The position numbers were made by a program, and so were the translations under genes. Of a DNA stretch of 64,000 bases, positions 57,405 to 64,000 are shown one piece after another; the first letter of the stretch is position 1; every line of letters begins with the position of its first letter. A model generated the notes under the pieces. That model made no database searches, was not told where the DNA came from, and saw nothing but the letters and a program-made list of their open reading frames with translations. Origin of the DNA: Thermoflexus hugenholtzii JAD2 (GTDB lineage Bacteria > Chloroflexota > Anaerolineae > J036 > Brachytrichaceae); NCBI GenBank assembly GCA_945877855.1, contig CAMDWA010000004.1, positions 1-64,000 on the forward strand, given 5' to 3'.

Positions 57405-58934
57405 CTAGCGCTTGAATTTCTTGACTTCTGGGTCTTTGGCAACCTTATCGGCTACTTTTTGCATTTCATCCAAGAAGCCTTCGGGCTTGATCTTGCCGGT
57501 CATCAATTCACCCATGCGTTGTTCAATGCCTTTGCTGATGGCTGAATACCAGTTCGGCGATTGGAACACGACATTGGCTCCCTTGGAATTGGCAACGGCG
57601 GCAATGGCCGATTTTGTGCCCGATGAAATCTTGGCGCCTTCGGTGGCGTTTGCCACTGGCATCAACGAATTGACATTCTCAGCAAACCACTTGGCTGATG
57701 AGCGTGACAACATTGTGCGCAGATATTCCATGCCATGCTTGGGGTTCTTGGCCTTGGCTGGCACAAAGAAACCTTCGCCGCCGTCGGCCTGGAGGGCTTC
57801 TTGAACGCCTTTGCCATCGGTGTAGCCTGGGATTGGGTTGACCACCATATCGAAACCGGCTGGGGTGACGGTTTTTTCTTCGTTCTCTAACCAGGTGCCA
57901 CAGGGAAGGAAGGCGGCTTTGCCTTGCAAGAAGGCGGCTTGTGATTCGCGGTGGGTGAGACCAGCGGTGCCGGGCATGATGTAGCCCTTGTCCCACAACG
58001 CATACAGGTCTTGGGTGGCGCGCAACACATCGGGGTTCTTCCATGCATTGGCCTCTAGGTTGTCGATCGCCTTCAAGGCATTCTCACCCGCGGCTTTGCT
58101 CACCAATTGGTTCCACACAATGCCCCAAATGTAGTAGGGGTATTTGCCTTGATACGTCCACGGGGACATCTTGCCTTCTTTTTTGATGGCTTCGCACAGG
58201 TCCAACATTTCCTTCCATGTCTTAGGATACTTGTAACCGGCTTTTTCAAAGCCTGATGATGAGTTCCAAATGCCTGAAATGGTGTAAGCAATGTTGACAT
58301 ACATTTGCTTGCCGTCATACACGCCGCCATTTTGCGAACCGGGGAACAAGGTGTCTTTGAACATTTTGCCCGGGGTGTCGAGTGCGGGTGAATTCATCAA
58401 TTCGGCCAAATCGAGACATTGGCCTTCGTTGACCAAGTCGGCCCATGGGAACATACCAGCGCCGCTGTTATCAATGACATCGGGTGGGTTGCCACCGACA
58501 AAGCGTGGGCGCAAGGTTTCTTGCACTTTTTGCAACGAGGTTACTTTGACCTTGACCCCGTTAGCGCCGTGCACATCTTCCATCAACTTGGCGGCATACT
58601 TAATGTAGTCATCGCCAAAGCCACCGGCGAAGAATTGTCCGTCCACTTCGGCGGCACCCAGCTTATATGGGTTGCGCGCAGCATCATCTACTGGGAAGGG
58701 CAACGCCAGCTTGGGGGCATCAGTTGGCTTGGGGACAGCCGTTGGCGCAGGCGCGGTGGTCGGCGCAGGTGCGGCTGTTGGTGGTGGAGCGGTGGTGGCT
58801 GCAGGCTTGGGGGCCTCGGTTGGCTTGGGGGCGGCAGTGGGTGTAGCTGCGGGCGCACAAGCAGCCAAAGCAGCGCTGCTGCCTACGACTGAGGCCAAGC
58901 TAATAAAACGACGGCGAGTTAAATTTTGTGACAC
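57405..58934 (-). CDS. ngcE: NgcE-like N-acetylglucosamine/chitobiose binding lipoprotein
   Basis: A 509-residue family-1 binding protein. The N-terminus has a twin-arginine motif (TRRRFISLAS), hydrophobic core and lipobox LAAC, then a Pro/Ala/Thr linker to about residue 75. The core carries GGFGDDYIKYA, QKVQETLRPRFVGGNPPDV and DNSGAGMFPWADLV, stretches I associate with NgcE from Streptomyces, which binds GlcNAc and diacetylchitobiose. The start is GTG 58934, supported by a strong Shine-Dalgarno (AAAGGAG, about 5 nt spacing). Location in one operon with nagA supports the ligand. Confidence 0.9.
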   Translation of the reverse strand: MSQNLTRRRFISLASVVGSSAALAACAPAATPTAAPKPTEAPKPAATTAPPPTAAPAPTTAPAPTAVPKPTDAPKLALPFPVDDAARNPYKLGAAEVDGQFFAGGFGDDYIKYAAKLMEDVHGANGVKVKVTSLQKVQETLRPRFVGGNPPDVIDNSGAGMFPWADLVNEGQCLDLAELMNSPALDTPGKMFKDTLFPGSQNGGVYDGKQMYVNIAYTISGIWNSSSGFEKAGYKYPKTWKEMLDLCEAIKKEGKMSPWTYQGKYPYYIWGIVWNQLVSKAAGENALKAIDNLEANAWKNPDVLRATQDLYALWDKGYIMPGTAGLTHRESQAAFLQGKAAFLPCGTWLENEEKTVTPAGFDMVVNPIPGYTDGKGVQEALQADGGEGFFVPAKAKNPKHGMEYLRTMLSRSSAKWFAENVNSLMPVANATEGAKISSGTKSAIAAVANSKGANVVFQSPNWYSAISKGIEQRMGELMTGKIKPEGFLDEMQKVADKVAKDPEVKKFKR

Positions 58935-59084
58935 AGTTCTCCTTTTAATAATAAAACGTCATTGCTAAATTAAATATACAATTGTGTGAAATTGCATTTT
59001 CAATGCGAATAGTTTACCCGATTAATAAATCTACTCAGCAATACTTAACCCAATTGTATAGATTTATTCATGTTTGTCAAGTAT

Positions 59085-59103
59085 CAATCACAAACAATCA
59101 CAA
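59085..59103. promoter_or_regulatory. Putative DeoR operator before ngcE
   Basis: CAATCACAA occurs twice in tandem (59085-59093 and 59095-59103); the 12-mer AAACAATCACAA (59092-59103) is repeated exactly at 60001-60012 upstream of the regulator gene. Lies about 150 nt before the ngcE start in the 244-bp gap. Confidence 0.55.
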
Positions 59104-59178
59104 AATAGTGAGTGTTTTGGGTTTAATGCCATTTTTTGTTTGCTAGCTTCGTGTAAATTTGACAACATGTGATTGTAT

Positions 59179-59958
59179 TTACACTTTGATTACTTTTTTA
59201 TCTAATGCCAATAATTGTTTTTCAATTTCTGGGTTGAGTAAGCTATCTGTGACAATCGTATTGACAACATTAATGGATGCGAGCAAGCCTGCTGATATTT
59301 GCCCAAATTTTGTATGATCGGCAACCACAATTAACTCACGACCTGCTTTAATAATGGCGCGCCCGGTGGATGTTTCGGGCAAATATTTATTGGTAATGCC
59401 ACCGTTAATATCGATGGCAAATACCCCCATGATAACTTTCGCTGGGCGCACTTCAGATAGTGTCAGTTCGGCCAAATGCCCCATAAATGATAATTCGCTG
59501 CGTCGCAACACGCCACCCAATGCAATTAGGGTTACACCTTGAGCGTCTATGAGCGTATTCATCACCAAAAGCGAATTGGTGATCACCGTTAAGTTTTTAT
59601 GGTCAACGAGATGTCGGGCGACTTCGAGCGTGGTTGTGCCGCTGCCCAGAAAAATAACATCGCCTTCATCAATTAAGGCTGCTGCGGCTTTGCCGATGCG
59701 TTTTTTAGCCTCGGCTTGCTCAGAGGCGCGTTGTAAGGTGGGCAAATCGGGTGGCGCATGTTGGTTTGCCATTGCGCCACCATGAAAACGTTGAATTTTT
59801 CCCTGCTCGGCCAAAATTTCAAGATCGCGGCGGGCTGTCGCCGGGCTGATTGAAAATTGGGCACGCAGTTGATCGATGGTTACACGTTGATTTTTTTCGA
59901 TAAATTGTGTAATCAGCTCTTGACGTTCAAGGTTAGAGAGGGTGACAGGCGTTTCCAT
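59179..59958 (-). CDS. DeoR family transcriptional regulator
   Basis: A 259-residue repressor-type protein. HTH in the first 60 residues (LSNLERQELITQFIEKNQ, VTIDQLRAQFSISPATARRD, then GKIQRFHGGA), followed by the DeoR sugar-phosphate sensor domain (DEGDVIFLGSGTTTLEVARHL, GGVLRRSELSFMG, VVADHTKFG). Directly upstream of the GlcNAc operon on the same strand; a phosphorylated aminosugar is the likely inducer. It has a near-consensus promoter (TTGACA-N17-TATGCT) 8 nt from the ATG, making the mRNA leaderless, with a probable operator overlapping it. Confidence 0.93.
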   Translation of the reverse strand: METPVTLSNLERQELITQFIEKNQRVTIDQLRAQFSISPATARRDLEILAEQGKIQRFHGGAMANQHAPPDLPTLQRASEQAEAKKRIGKAAAALIDEGDVIFLGSGTTTLEVARHLVDHKNLTVITNSLLVMNTLIDAQGVTLIALGGVLRRSELSFMGHLAELTLSEVRPAKVIMGVFAIDINGGITNKYLPETSTGRAIIKAGRELIVVADHTKFGQISAGLLASINVVNTIVTDSLLNPEIEKQLLALDKKVIKV

Positions 59959-59966
59959 GCACCCTA

Positions 59967-60012
59967 AGCATACGCTAGAAATCGCTCAATGTCAATACAA
60001 AAACAATCACAA
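59967..60012 (-). promoter_or_regulatory. Promoter and putative operator of the DeoR gene
   Basis: On the minus strand TTGACA (59990-59995) and TATGCT (59967-59972) are 17 nt apart; ATG 59958 follows the -10 after 8 nt. The 12-mer AAACAATCACAA (60001-60012, plus strand) directly upstream matches the site before ngcE, consistent with autoregulation. Confidence 0.65.
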
Positions 60013-60025
60013 TTAATCTAAAACG

Positions 60026-60529
60026 TTAAGGGCGATAAGGGGCTTCGTCATCAATATTGCCAACAAATTGCCCTAAATCGCGATGCCCCAACATTTGCCG
60101 AATGGCTTGATTTTCGCCGTTGTGATACCAATAGTGATAGACCATACGCAAGAGCATTGATCCCCAAATTTTGCTGCTGGGTCTGCCTTTTACAATCACA
60201 GGTGAATTGAGCATCTCGGTGGTCACGGTGTCGAGCCATGCATCGGAGGCGGCTGTAATTTCATCATAGGCGGCCCAAACTGCATCGAGCGCTGGGGTGC
60301 TGGCGGGTGCGCCATTGGCAAATTGCTCATTGATCCAAGGCAATAACGTCTTGTTTTGGGCCAGCATCAGCCAATAGCGTTGTTCTTGCCATGCTAAATG
60401 CCCAATATTCCAGCTCAAGCAATTCATTGGCATAAACCGTTGTTGGGCTTCGGCATCTGTGATGCCGATTAACCCGCGTTTAAACTCGCTGCGCGTAAAG
60501 CGCAATTGGTCGATAAGTGGGTGTGTCAT
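60026..60529 (-). CDS. DinB family protein
   Basis: A 167-residue four-helix-bundle protein of the DinB/YfiT-like superfamily. Likely metal-binding His residues are in NIGHLAWQE (helix two) and YHYWYHNGE (late helix). Such proteins are metal-dependent enzymes, often thiol-S-transferases, but most lack known substrates. It is monocistronic, opposite to the toxin-antitoxin genes upstream. The tail FVGNIDDEAPYRP is family-like. Confidence 0.85.
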   Translation of the reverse strand: MTHPLIDQLRFTRSEFKRGLIGITDAEAQQRFMPMNCLSWNIGHLAWQEQRYWLMLAQNKTLLPWINEQFANGAPASTPALDAVWAAYDEITAASDAWLDTVTTEMLNSPVIVKGRPSSKIWGSMLLRMVYHYWYHNGENQAIRQMLGHRDLGQFVGNIDDEAPYRP

Positions 60530-60565
60530 ATTTTATTGCTTATACCATAAAATTTGTTTTTAATC

Positions 60566-60585
60566 ACACTAAATTAGTGTATACT
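60566..60585 (+). promoter_or_regulatory. Promoter with dyad, toxin-antitoxin operon
   Basis: ACACTA-AAT-TAGTGT (60566-60580) overlaps the -10 box TATACT (60580-60585), which ends 8 nt before ATG 60594. An operator overlapping the promoter is expected for autoregulation by the antitoxin; the transcript is probably leaderless. Confidence 0.6.
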
Positions 60586-60593
60586 AAATTCGT

Positions 60594-60815
60594 ATGATTA
60601 AGAATATTACTTTGTCTGATGAAGAGGCTGTCATTGAACAAGCCCGGCGGCGTGCATCTGAAGAAGGTAAAACTTTGAATGAATTGTTTCGTGCGTGGTT
60701 AGCGAGTTATGTGTCTCGCCCTGAATCTGTAAATGAATATCGAGATTTAATGAAGCGATTAACGCATGTGAAACCCGGTAGAAAATTTTCGCGTGATGAG
60801 GCAAACGAACGATGA
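60594..60815 (+). CDS. Ribbon-helix-helix antitoxin (VapB-like)
   Basis: A 73-residue protein. The N-terminal strand KNITLSDEE and helix pair (EQARRRASEEGKTLNELFRAWL) have the ribbon-helix-helix pattern; the C-terminal tail would wrap the toxin. It overlaps the PIN-domain toxin gene by 4 nt (ATGA), the usual antitoxin-first coupling, and has a dyad over its promoter. Confidence 0.87.
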   Translation: MIKNITLSDEEAVIEQARRRASEEGKTLNELFRAWLASYVSRPESVNEYRDLMKRLTHVKPGRKFSRDEANER

Positions 60816-61252
60816 TAAATATTGATAATATCAAGGGGAAATATTTTATTGATACCAACGTTCTTATTTATTCTTTTGACCAAGATGAGCCGATAAAGAT
60901 GGCGGCTGCCCAAAATATTATTCAACATGCATTGTTTACACAACAAGGCATGATTAGTACGCAGGTTGTGCAAGAATTTCTAAATTTAACGACTCGAAAA
61001 TTTGCTCAATATTTATCTATAGGCGAATCAAAGGAATATACAGCTAAAGTGCTGGCTGTGTTATGTAAATCATTTCCATCACTATCATTTTACGAGCGGG
61101 CTTTAAATTTACATCAAGAAATGAGTATTGCGTTTTATGATGCATTAATTTTGACTGCAGCGATTGATGCAAATTGTAATGTGTTGCTTTCTGAAGATTT
61201 CCAACATCAACGAGTCGTTAGAGGAATAAAAATTGTTAACCCATTCGTTTAA
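60812..61252 (+). CDS. PIN-domain toxin (VapC-like ribonuclease)
   Basis: A 146-residue PIN-domain protein, predicted Mg2+-dependent RNase acting on tRNA, rRNA or mRNA. Acidic residues are in place: Asp14 (FIDTNVLIY), Glu in VVQEFLN, Asp in FYDALILTAA and the late SEDFQ. It is coupled to the RHH antitoxin upstream. The pair is more A+T-rich than its neighbours, compatible with horizontal acquisition. Confidence 0.9.
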   Translation: MINIDNIKGKYFIDTNVLIYSFDQDEPIKMAAAQNIIQHALFTQQGMISTQVVQEFLNLTTRKFAQYLSIGESKEYTAKVLAVLCKSFPSLSFYERALNLHQEMSIAFYDALILTAAIDANCNVLLSEDFQHQRVVRGIKIVNPFV

Positions 61253-61263
61253 TAATCTGCTTT

Positions 61264-61767
61264 ATGATGATTCATCTCCAACCCATCACCCCCGTTAATT
61301 GGCGACAGGCCATTAAGCTAAAAGTTGCGCCTGCGCAGCAAGAATTTATCGCGTCGAATGTTTACTCAATCGCGCAATCAAAATTTGATGAAATTGATGC
61401 TGATGGCACGGTCTGGCGGTTAACGCCATTGGCTATTTATGCCGATGATACGATGATTGGCTTTGCCATGTTCGGTTTGGAGCAAACCCAACAGTTGGCT
61501 GGCTATATTTTTAGCTTTATGATCGATGCTGATCAGCAAGGCAAAGGGCATGGTAAAGCCGCTTTTAAATTGCTGTTGGCGCATATGTTGGCCGAAGCGC
61601 CAGCCACGACGCGCTATTTTGATATTAGTTATCACCCCGATAACCATGTTGCCCGCAATTTATATGCTAAATTTGGTTTTGTTGAGACCGGCGAGATCAT
61701 ATATGGTGAAGTGATAGCGAAATGTGAGATTTCACGCCACCCCAAAACTCAGCCCCAACTGGCGTAG
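61264..61767 (+). CDS. GNAT N-acetyltransferase (BltD/spermidine-like)
   Basis: A 167-residue acetyltransferase using acetyl-CoA. The CoA-binding motif is QQGKGHGKAAFKLLL, preceded by FSFMIDAD, and the C-terminal YAKFGFVETGEI fits the fold. The N-terminal VAPAQQEFIASNVYSIAQ is typical of the spermine/spermidine acetyltransferase branch (BltD, PaiA-like). It follows the toxin gene by 11 nt but is probably unrelated in function. Its 3' end overlaps the convergent Rieske gene by 36 bp. Confidence 0.87.
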   Translation: MMIHLQPITPVNWRQAIKLKVAPAQQEFIASNVYSIAQSKFDEIDADGTVWRLTPLAIYADDTMIGFAMFGLEQTQQLAGYIFSFMIDADQQGKGHGKAAFKLLLAHMLAEAPATTRYFDISYHPDNHVARNLYAKFGFVETGEIIYGEVIAKCEISRHPKTQPQLA

Positions 61768-62730
61768 CCAGGTGCGATAAGCAATGGCGACGCGGTCTGA
61801 TTTGAGATGCAATTCGGCTTGCAGGTCAAGTGGCAGCAATTCAGGGCGTTGCTCTTCGACAATGGCACGGTCTTCTTCAAAAATTGCGGCGATGCGTGGC
61901 AAATATTCAACCCCAAGCCCGTGCGCATCTTTGCGCGTGTTGGTCGCCACAATAAACCAACCCGTGCTGTCTAACTCATCATGTGGGGTGATGGTCAAGA
62001 TCATGCCATTTTGTGGCGCTAAACCATCACTTCGCATAGGCATATGTTTGGTGAAATGGGCTGTAAGAGGGCGAAATGCGTGATAGGTATAGGTCACTTT
62101 GCCCGACACACCGCCAAATGGATCGGGCTGATAAACCAAAATCGGGTCTGATTCTATGCCGTTGGGAGTGATGCGGGCTTCAAAATCGCCTAATTCTGGT
62201 TTGTTGGGGTCGCCCAACATGCCTTCGTGCACAAATGGAAAATGGGCTGCATCGAGATAATTTTCGATGAGGCGTGGCCCATTGGCTTTGATGTGCGGAA
62301 ATGGGCCGCACACTGCGCCGACGAACCCCGCGGTGTCCCATTCTGGGAAAGGTGGAATATCGTTGGCGGGTGTGCCAAGACAAGCCCAAACCAGCCCATA
62401 CCGCACTTTGGCAGCATAAGTTTTGACCCTTGCTTTGGCAGGCGGGGTTTGTTCGGGGTGCGCGGGCATTCGCACACATGCGCCATCGCTGTTATAGGTC
62501 CAACCGTGATAAGGGCATTGCAGACAGCCATTAATGATTTTGCCGCGTGAGAGTTTGGCCCCGCGATGAATACATAGATCTTGCCAAACCTGAATATGAT
62601 CGGTTTGCAGGTCACGCCAAACGACAAGGTCTTCACCTAGCAAACGCATCCGCAAAACGGAGGTAGTGGCAAGTTGTTCAAGGCTGGCGACAGGGTGCCA
62701 ATCATTTAGGAGAACAGGATCTTGGATCAT
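61732..62730 (-). CDS. Rieske non-heme iron oxygenase, alpha subunit type
   Basis: A 332-residue oxygenase component. The Rieske [2Fe-2S] ligands are Cys53/His55 (CIHRGAKL) and Cys72/His75 (CPYHGW). The mononuclear iron site is in YLDAAHFPFVHEG (two His; the third, acidic ligand further on). It belongs to the vanillate demethylase/phenylpropionate dioxygenase-like branch and would hydroxylate or demethylate an aromatic or other ring, needing a separate reductase not seen here. A GNAT gene lies 20 nt upstream on the same strand. Confidence 0.9.
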   Translation of the reverse strand: MIQDPVLLNDWHPVASLEQLATTSVLRMRLLGEDLVVWRDLQTDHIQVWQDLCIHRGAKLSRGKIINGCLQCPYHGWTYNSDGACVRMPAHPEQTPPAKARVKTYAAKVRYGLVWACLGTPANDIPPFPEWDTAGFVGAVCGPFPHIKANGPRLIENYLDAAHFPFVHEGMLGDPNKPELGDFEARITPNGIESDPILVYQPDPFGGVSGKVTYTYHAFRPLTAHFTKHMPMRSDGLAPQNGMILTITPHDELDSTGWFIVATNTRKDAHGLGVEYLPRIAAIFEEDRAIVEEQRPELLPLDLQAELHLKSDRVAIAYRTWLRQLGLSFGVA

Positions 62731-62750
62731 ATGAGGGTAAATTGTAATGG

Positions 62751-63296
62751 CTAAATTTCGAGATTTTTAGACATTACAAAATCGTGAAAGTGAATGTCAT
62801 TGACCCAAACCGACGTGTGACCAGTGACTAAAAAACCATGTTTTCGGTAAAATGCGATGGCGCGTTGATTGTGTTCCCATACGCATAACCAAATCAGGGG
62901 GATGGTTTTGGCGCGTGCCAACGCGATTGCGGCAGCCAATAACTGTGCCGCCAAACCTTTGCTGTGATGGCTGGGCGAGACGTAAAAACGTTCAATCTCG
63001 ATTGCATTGTGCGGGGGCACAGTCTGGCTTTTGGGGGGCGATACGCCATAGCACATTTGGTTAACCCCGACCACATGCCCATTTACCCGCGCCAAATGGC
63101 TAAAGCGGTTGGGCTGTTGTAGCAGATTTTTAACTTCGGTCGGGTTGAATGTGTCATTTAGGTATTGGGTGAGGGTGGGTTGGGGGATGGCGCTGCCGTA
63201 AGTGTGGGCAAAAACATGCGCCATAAAGGGTGCAATGTCGGGCGCATCATCGGGGCGGGCGAGGGTGATTTCTGGATGATTGCCTGTGTGTGTCAC
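62751..63296 (-). CDS. GNAT N-acetyltransferase
   Basis: A 181-residue acetyltransferase. The acetyl-CoA motif is PSHHSKGLAAQLLAAAIALA (Q/R-x-x-G-x-A form), followed by WLCVWEHNQRAIAFYRKHGF, a clear GNAT ending. Substrate unknown; protein N-termini, aminoglycosides or small amines are possible. It precedes the Rieske gene by 20 nt on the same strand and is divergent from the PotC-like gene. Confidence 0.9.
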   Translation of the reverse strand: MTHTGNHPEITLARPDDAPDIAPFMAHVFAHTYGSAIPQPTLTQYLNDTFNPTEVKNLLQQPNRFSHLARVNGHVVGVNQMCYGVSPPKSQTVPPHNAIEIERFYVSPSHHSKGLAAQLLAAAIALARAKTIPLIWLCVWEHNQRAIAFYRKHGFLVTGHTSVWVNDIHFHDFVMSKNLEI

Positions 63297-63373
63297 GTGA
63301 TGTTTAGAAGTTGTGGTGTTGGAAATAGAGTAAATTATAGAGTGAGATTAATGCGATAATTCAGAGTGCTAAT

Positions 63374-64000
63374 ATGAACACGGCCCAAAAATCTACCATG
63401 ATTCTGGTTGGCGAGCATGAGCCAGCGCACCCATTGCCGCGCAAAGGTAAACGCGGTTTTGGCCGATTTGCGCTTGCATTGACTGCCTTCGCCACATTTG
63501 CATTTTTATACGTGCCTATTGGGGTTCTCATTTTATTTTCGTTCAACAATGCCCGTAATAGCATCGAGTGGCGTGGTTTTACCCTGCAATGGTATGAAAA
63601 GATGCTGACGAATGATGCCTTGATCGAGGCGGCGGTCAACTCACTCATCATTGCTACGTTGTCAACGTTTGGGGCGACGGTTATTGGCACATTAACGGCA
63701 TTGGCGATGGAGCGTTATCAGTTTAAGGGCAAATTGGTGTGGGATGGGTTGCTGTATATGCCCGTGATCATCCCTGAAGTGGTGGCCGGTGTGTCATTAT
63801 TGATGTTTTTTGCCTTGATCGGGATTGAACGCGGGTTATTGACGTTGGTTGTGTCGCATATTGCGTTTTCAATGCCCTTTGTTTATTTAACTGTGCGGGC
63901 GCGTTTGGCCGATTTTGACCGGCGGGTAGAAGAGGCGGCGGCTGATCTTGGGGCCAATGATTGGCAAACTTTTTGGCGCATTACGTTCCCCTTGCTTTTG
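63374..64000 (+). CDS. potC: Polyamine-type ABC transporter permease PotC, cut by window edge
   Basis: The frame from ATG 63374 is open to base 64000 (209 codons). The product has a polar N-terminus of about 30 residues, then a helix (FATFAFLYVPIGVLILFSFN), the segment FTLQWYEKML typical of PotC after the first helix, and further helices. The coupling loop starts VEEAAADLGANDWQTFWRIT, the PotC form of the EAA motif, immediately before the edge. It is expected to import spermidine/putrescine or a related solute, with PotA, PotB and PotD homologues presumably beside it outside the window. Confidence 0.9.
   Translation, partial: MNTAQKSTMILVGEHEPAHPLPRKGKRGFGRFALALTAFATFAFLYVPIGVLILFSFNNARNSIEWRGFTLQWYEKMLTNDALIEAAVNSLIIATLSTFGATVIGTLTALAMERYQFKGKLVWDGLLYMPVIIPEVVAGVSLLMFFALIGIERGLLTLVVSHIAFSMPFVYLTVRARLADFDRRVEEAAADLGANDWQTFWRITFPLLL

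Overview
The window looks like a chromosomal segment of a free-living, heterotrophic member of the Chloroflexota. This is an inference from style, not from a marker gene. Binding-protein lipoproteins carry Pro/Ala/Thr/Lys-rich linkers after the lipobox, there is a fused transaldolase/glucose-6-phosphate isomerase, ABC sugar systems are abundant and lack their own ATPase, and many operon-head genes appear leaderless, with a -10 box 6-10 nt before the start codon. No rRNA, tRNA, CRISPR array, transposase or phage gene was seen.

Layout. 1-7000: a family-5 binding protein cut by the left edge, an amidohydrolase, a DUF6508-like protein, a small secreted protein, and a minus-strand operon csaA / MlrC-type M81 peptidase / MDMPI-type protein. 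7100-10340: a fused DUF1338 (2-oxoadipate dioxygenase type) and class III aminotransferase, divergent from a LysR regulator. 10346-18686: Fic protein, secreted sugar dehydrogenase with PKD domain, pyrG, a tyrosine recombinase, M19 dipeptidase and SDR. 18709-20696: a two-gene Septu-like (PtuA/PtuB) defence system.

20688-33604 is one minus-strand alpha-glucoside/sucrose/trehalose locus: LacI regulator, AglE-like binding protein (duplicated inside a single reading frame), AglF- and AglG-like permeases, GH32 invertase, GH1 beta-glucosidase, GH37 trehalase, cupin and amylosucrase. The genes overlap or abut, so uptake, hydrolysis and glucan synthesis from sucrose are probably co-expressed.

34075-49225: M20 dipeptidase, secreted trypsin-like protease, a deoxysugar pair (NDP-hexose 2,3-dehydratase and Gfo/Idh/MocA reductase), a glycosyltransferase, MgtC-like protein, lspA, an orphan PDZ protein, a PA14-domain surface protein, a methyltransferase joined to a histidine kinase, an MFS transporter and an OmpR-type regulator. 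49403-59958: tal-pgi, cmk, and a GlcNAc locus (DeoR regulator, NgcE-like binding protein, two permeases, nagA, SIS-domain isomerase/deaminase). 60026-64000: DinB, a VapBC-like toxin-antitoxin pair, two GNAT acetyltransferases, a Rieske oxygenase and the start of a PotC-like permease.

The most unusual signal is intergenic. At least eight loci carry degenerate tandem 7-mers (one locus 8-mers), often facing a reverse-complement array. Each locus has its own unit, two are inserted in frame inside enzyme genes, and two supply the C-termini and stop codons of genes. Separately there is a family of perfect 25-26 bp hairpins (33726, 35486, 52217), plus paired tetraloop hairpins with compensatory stem changes (7029, 33874).
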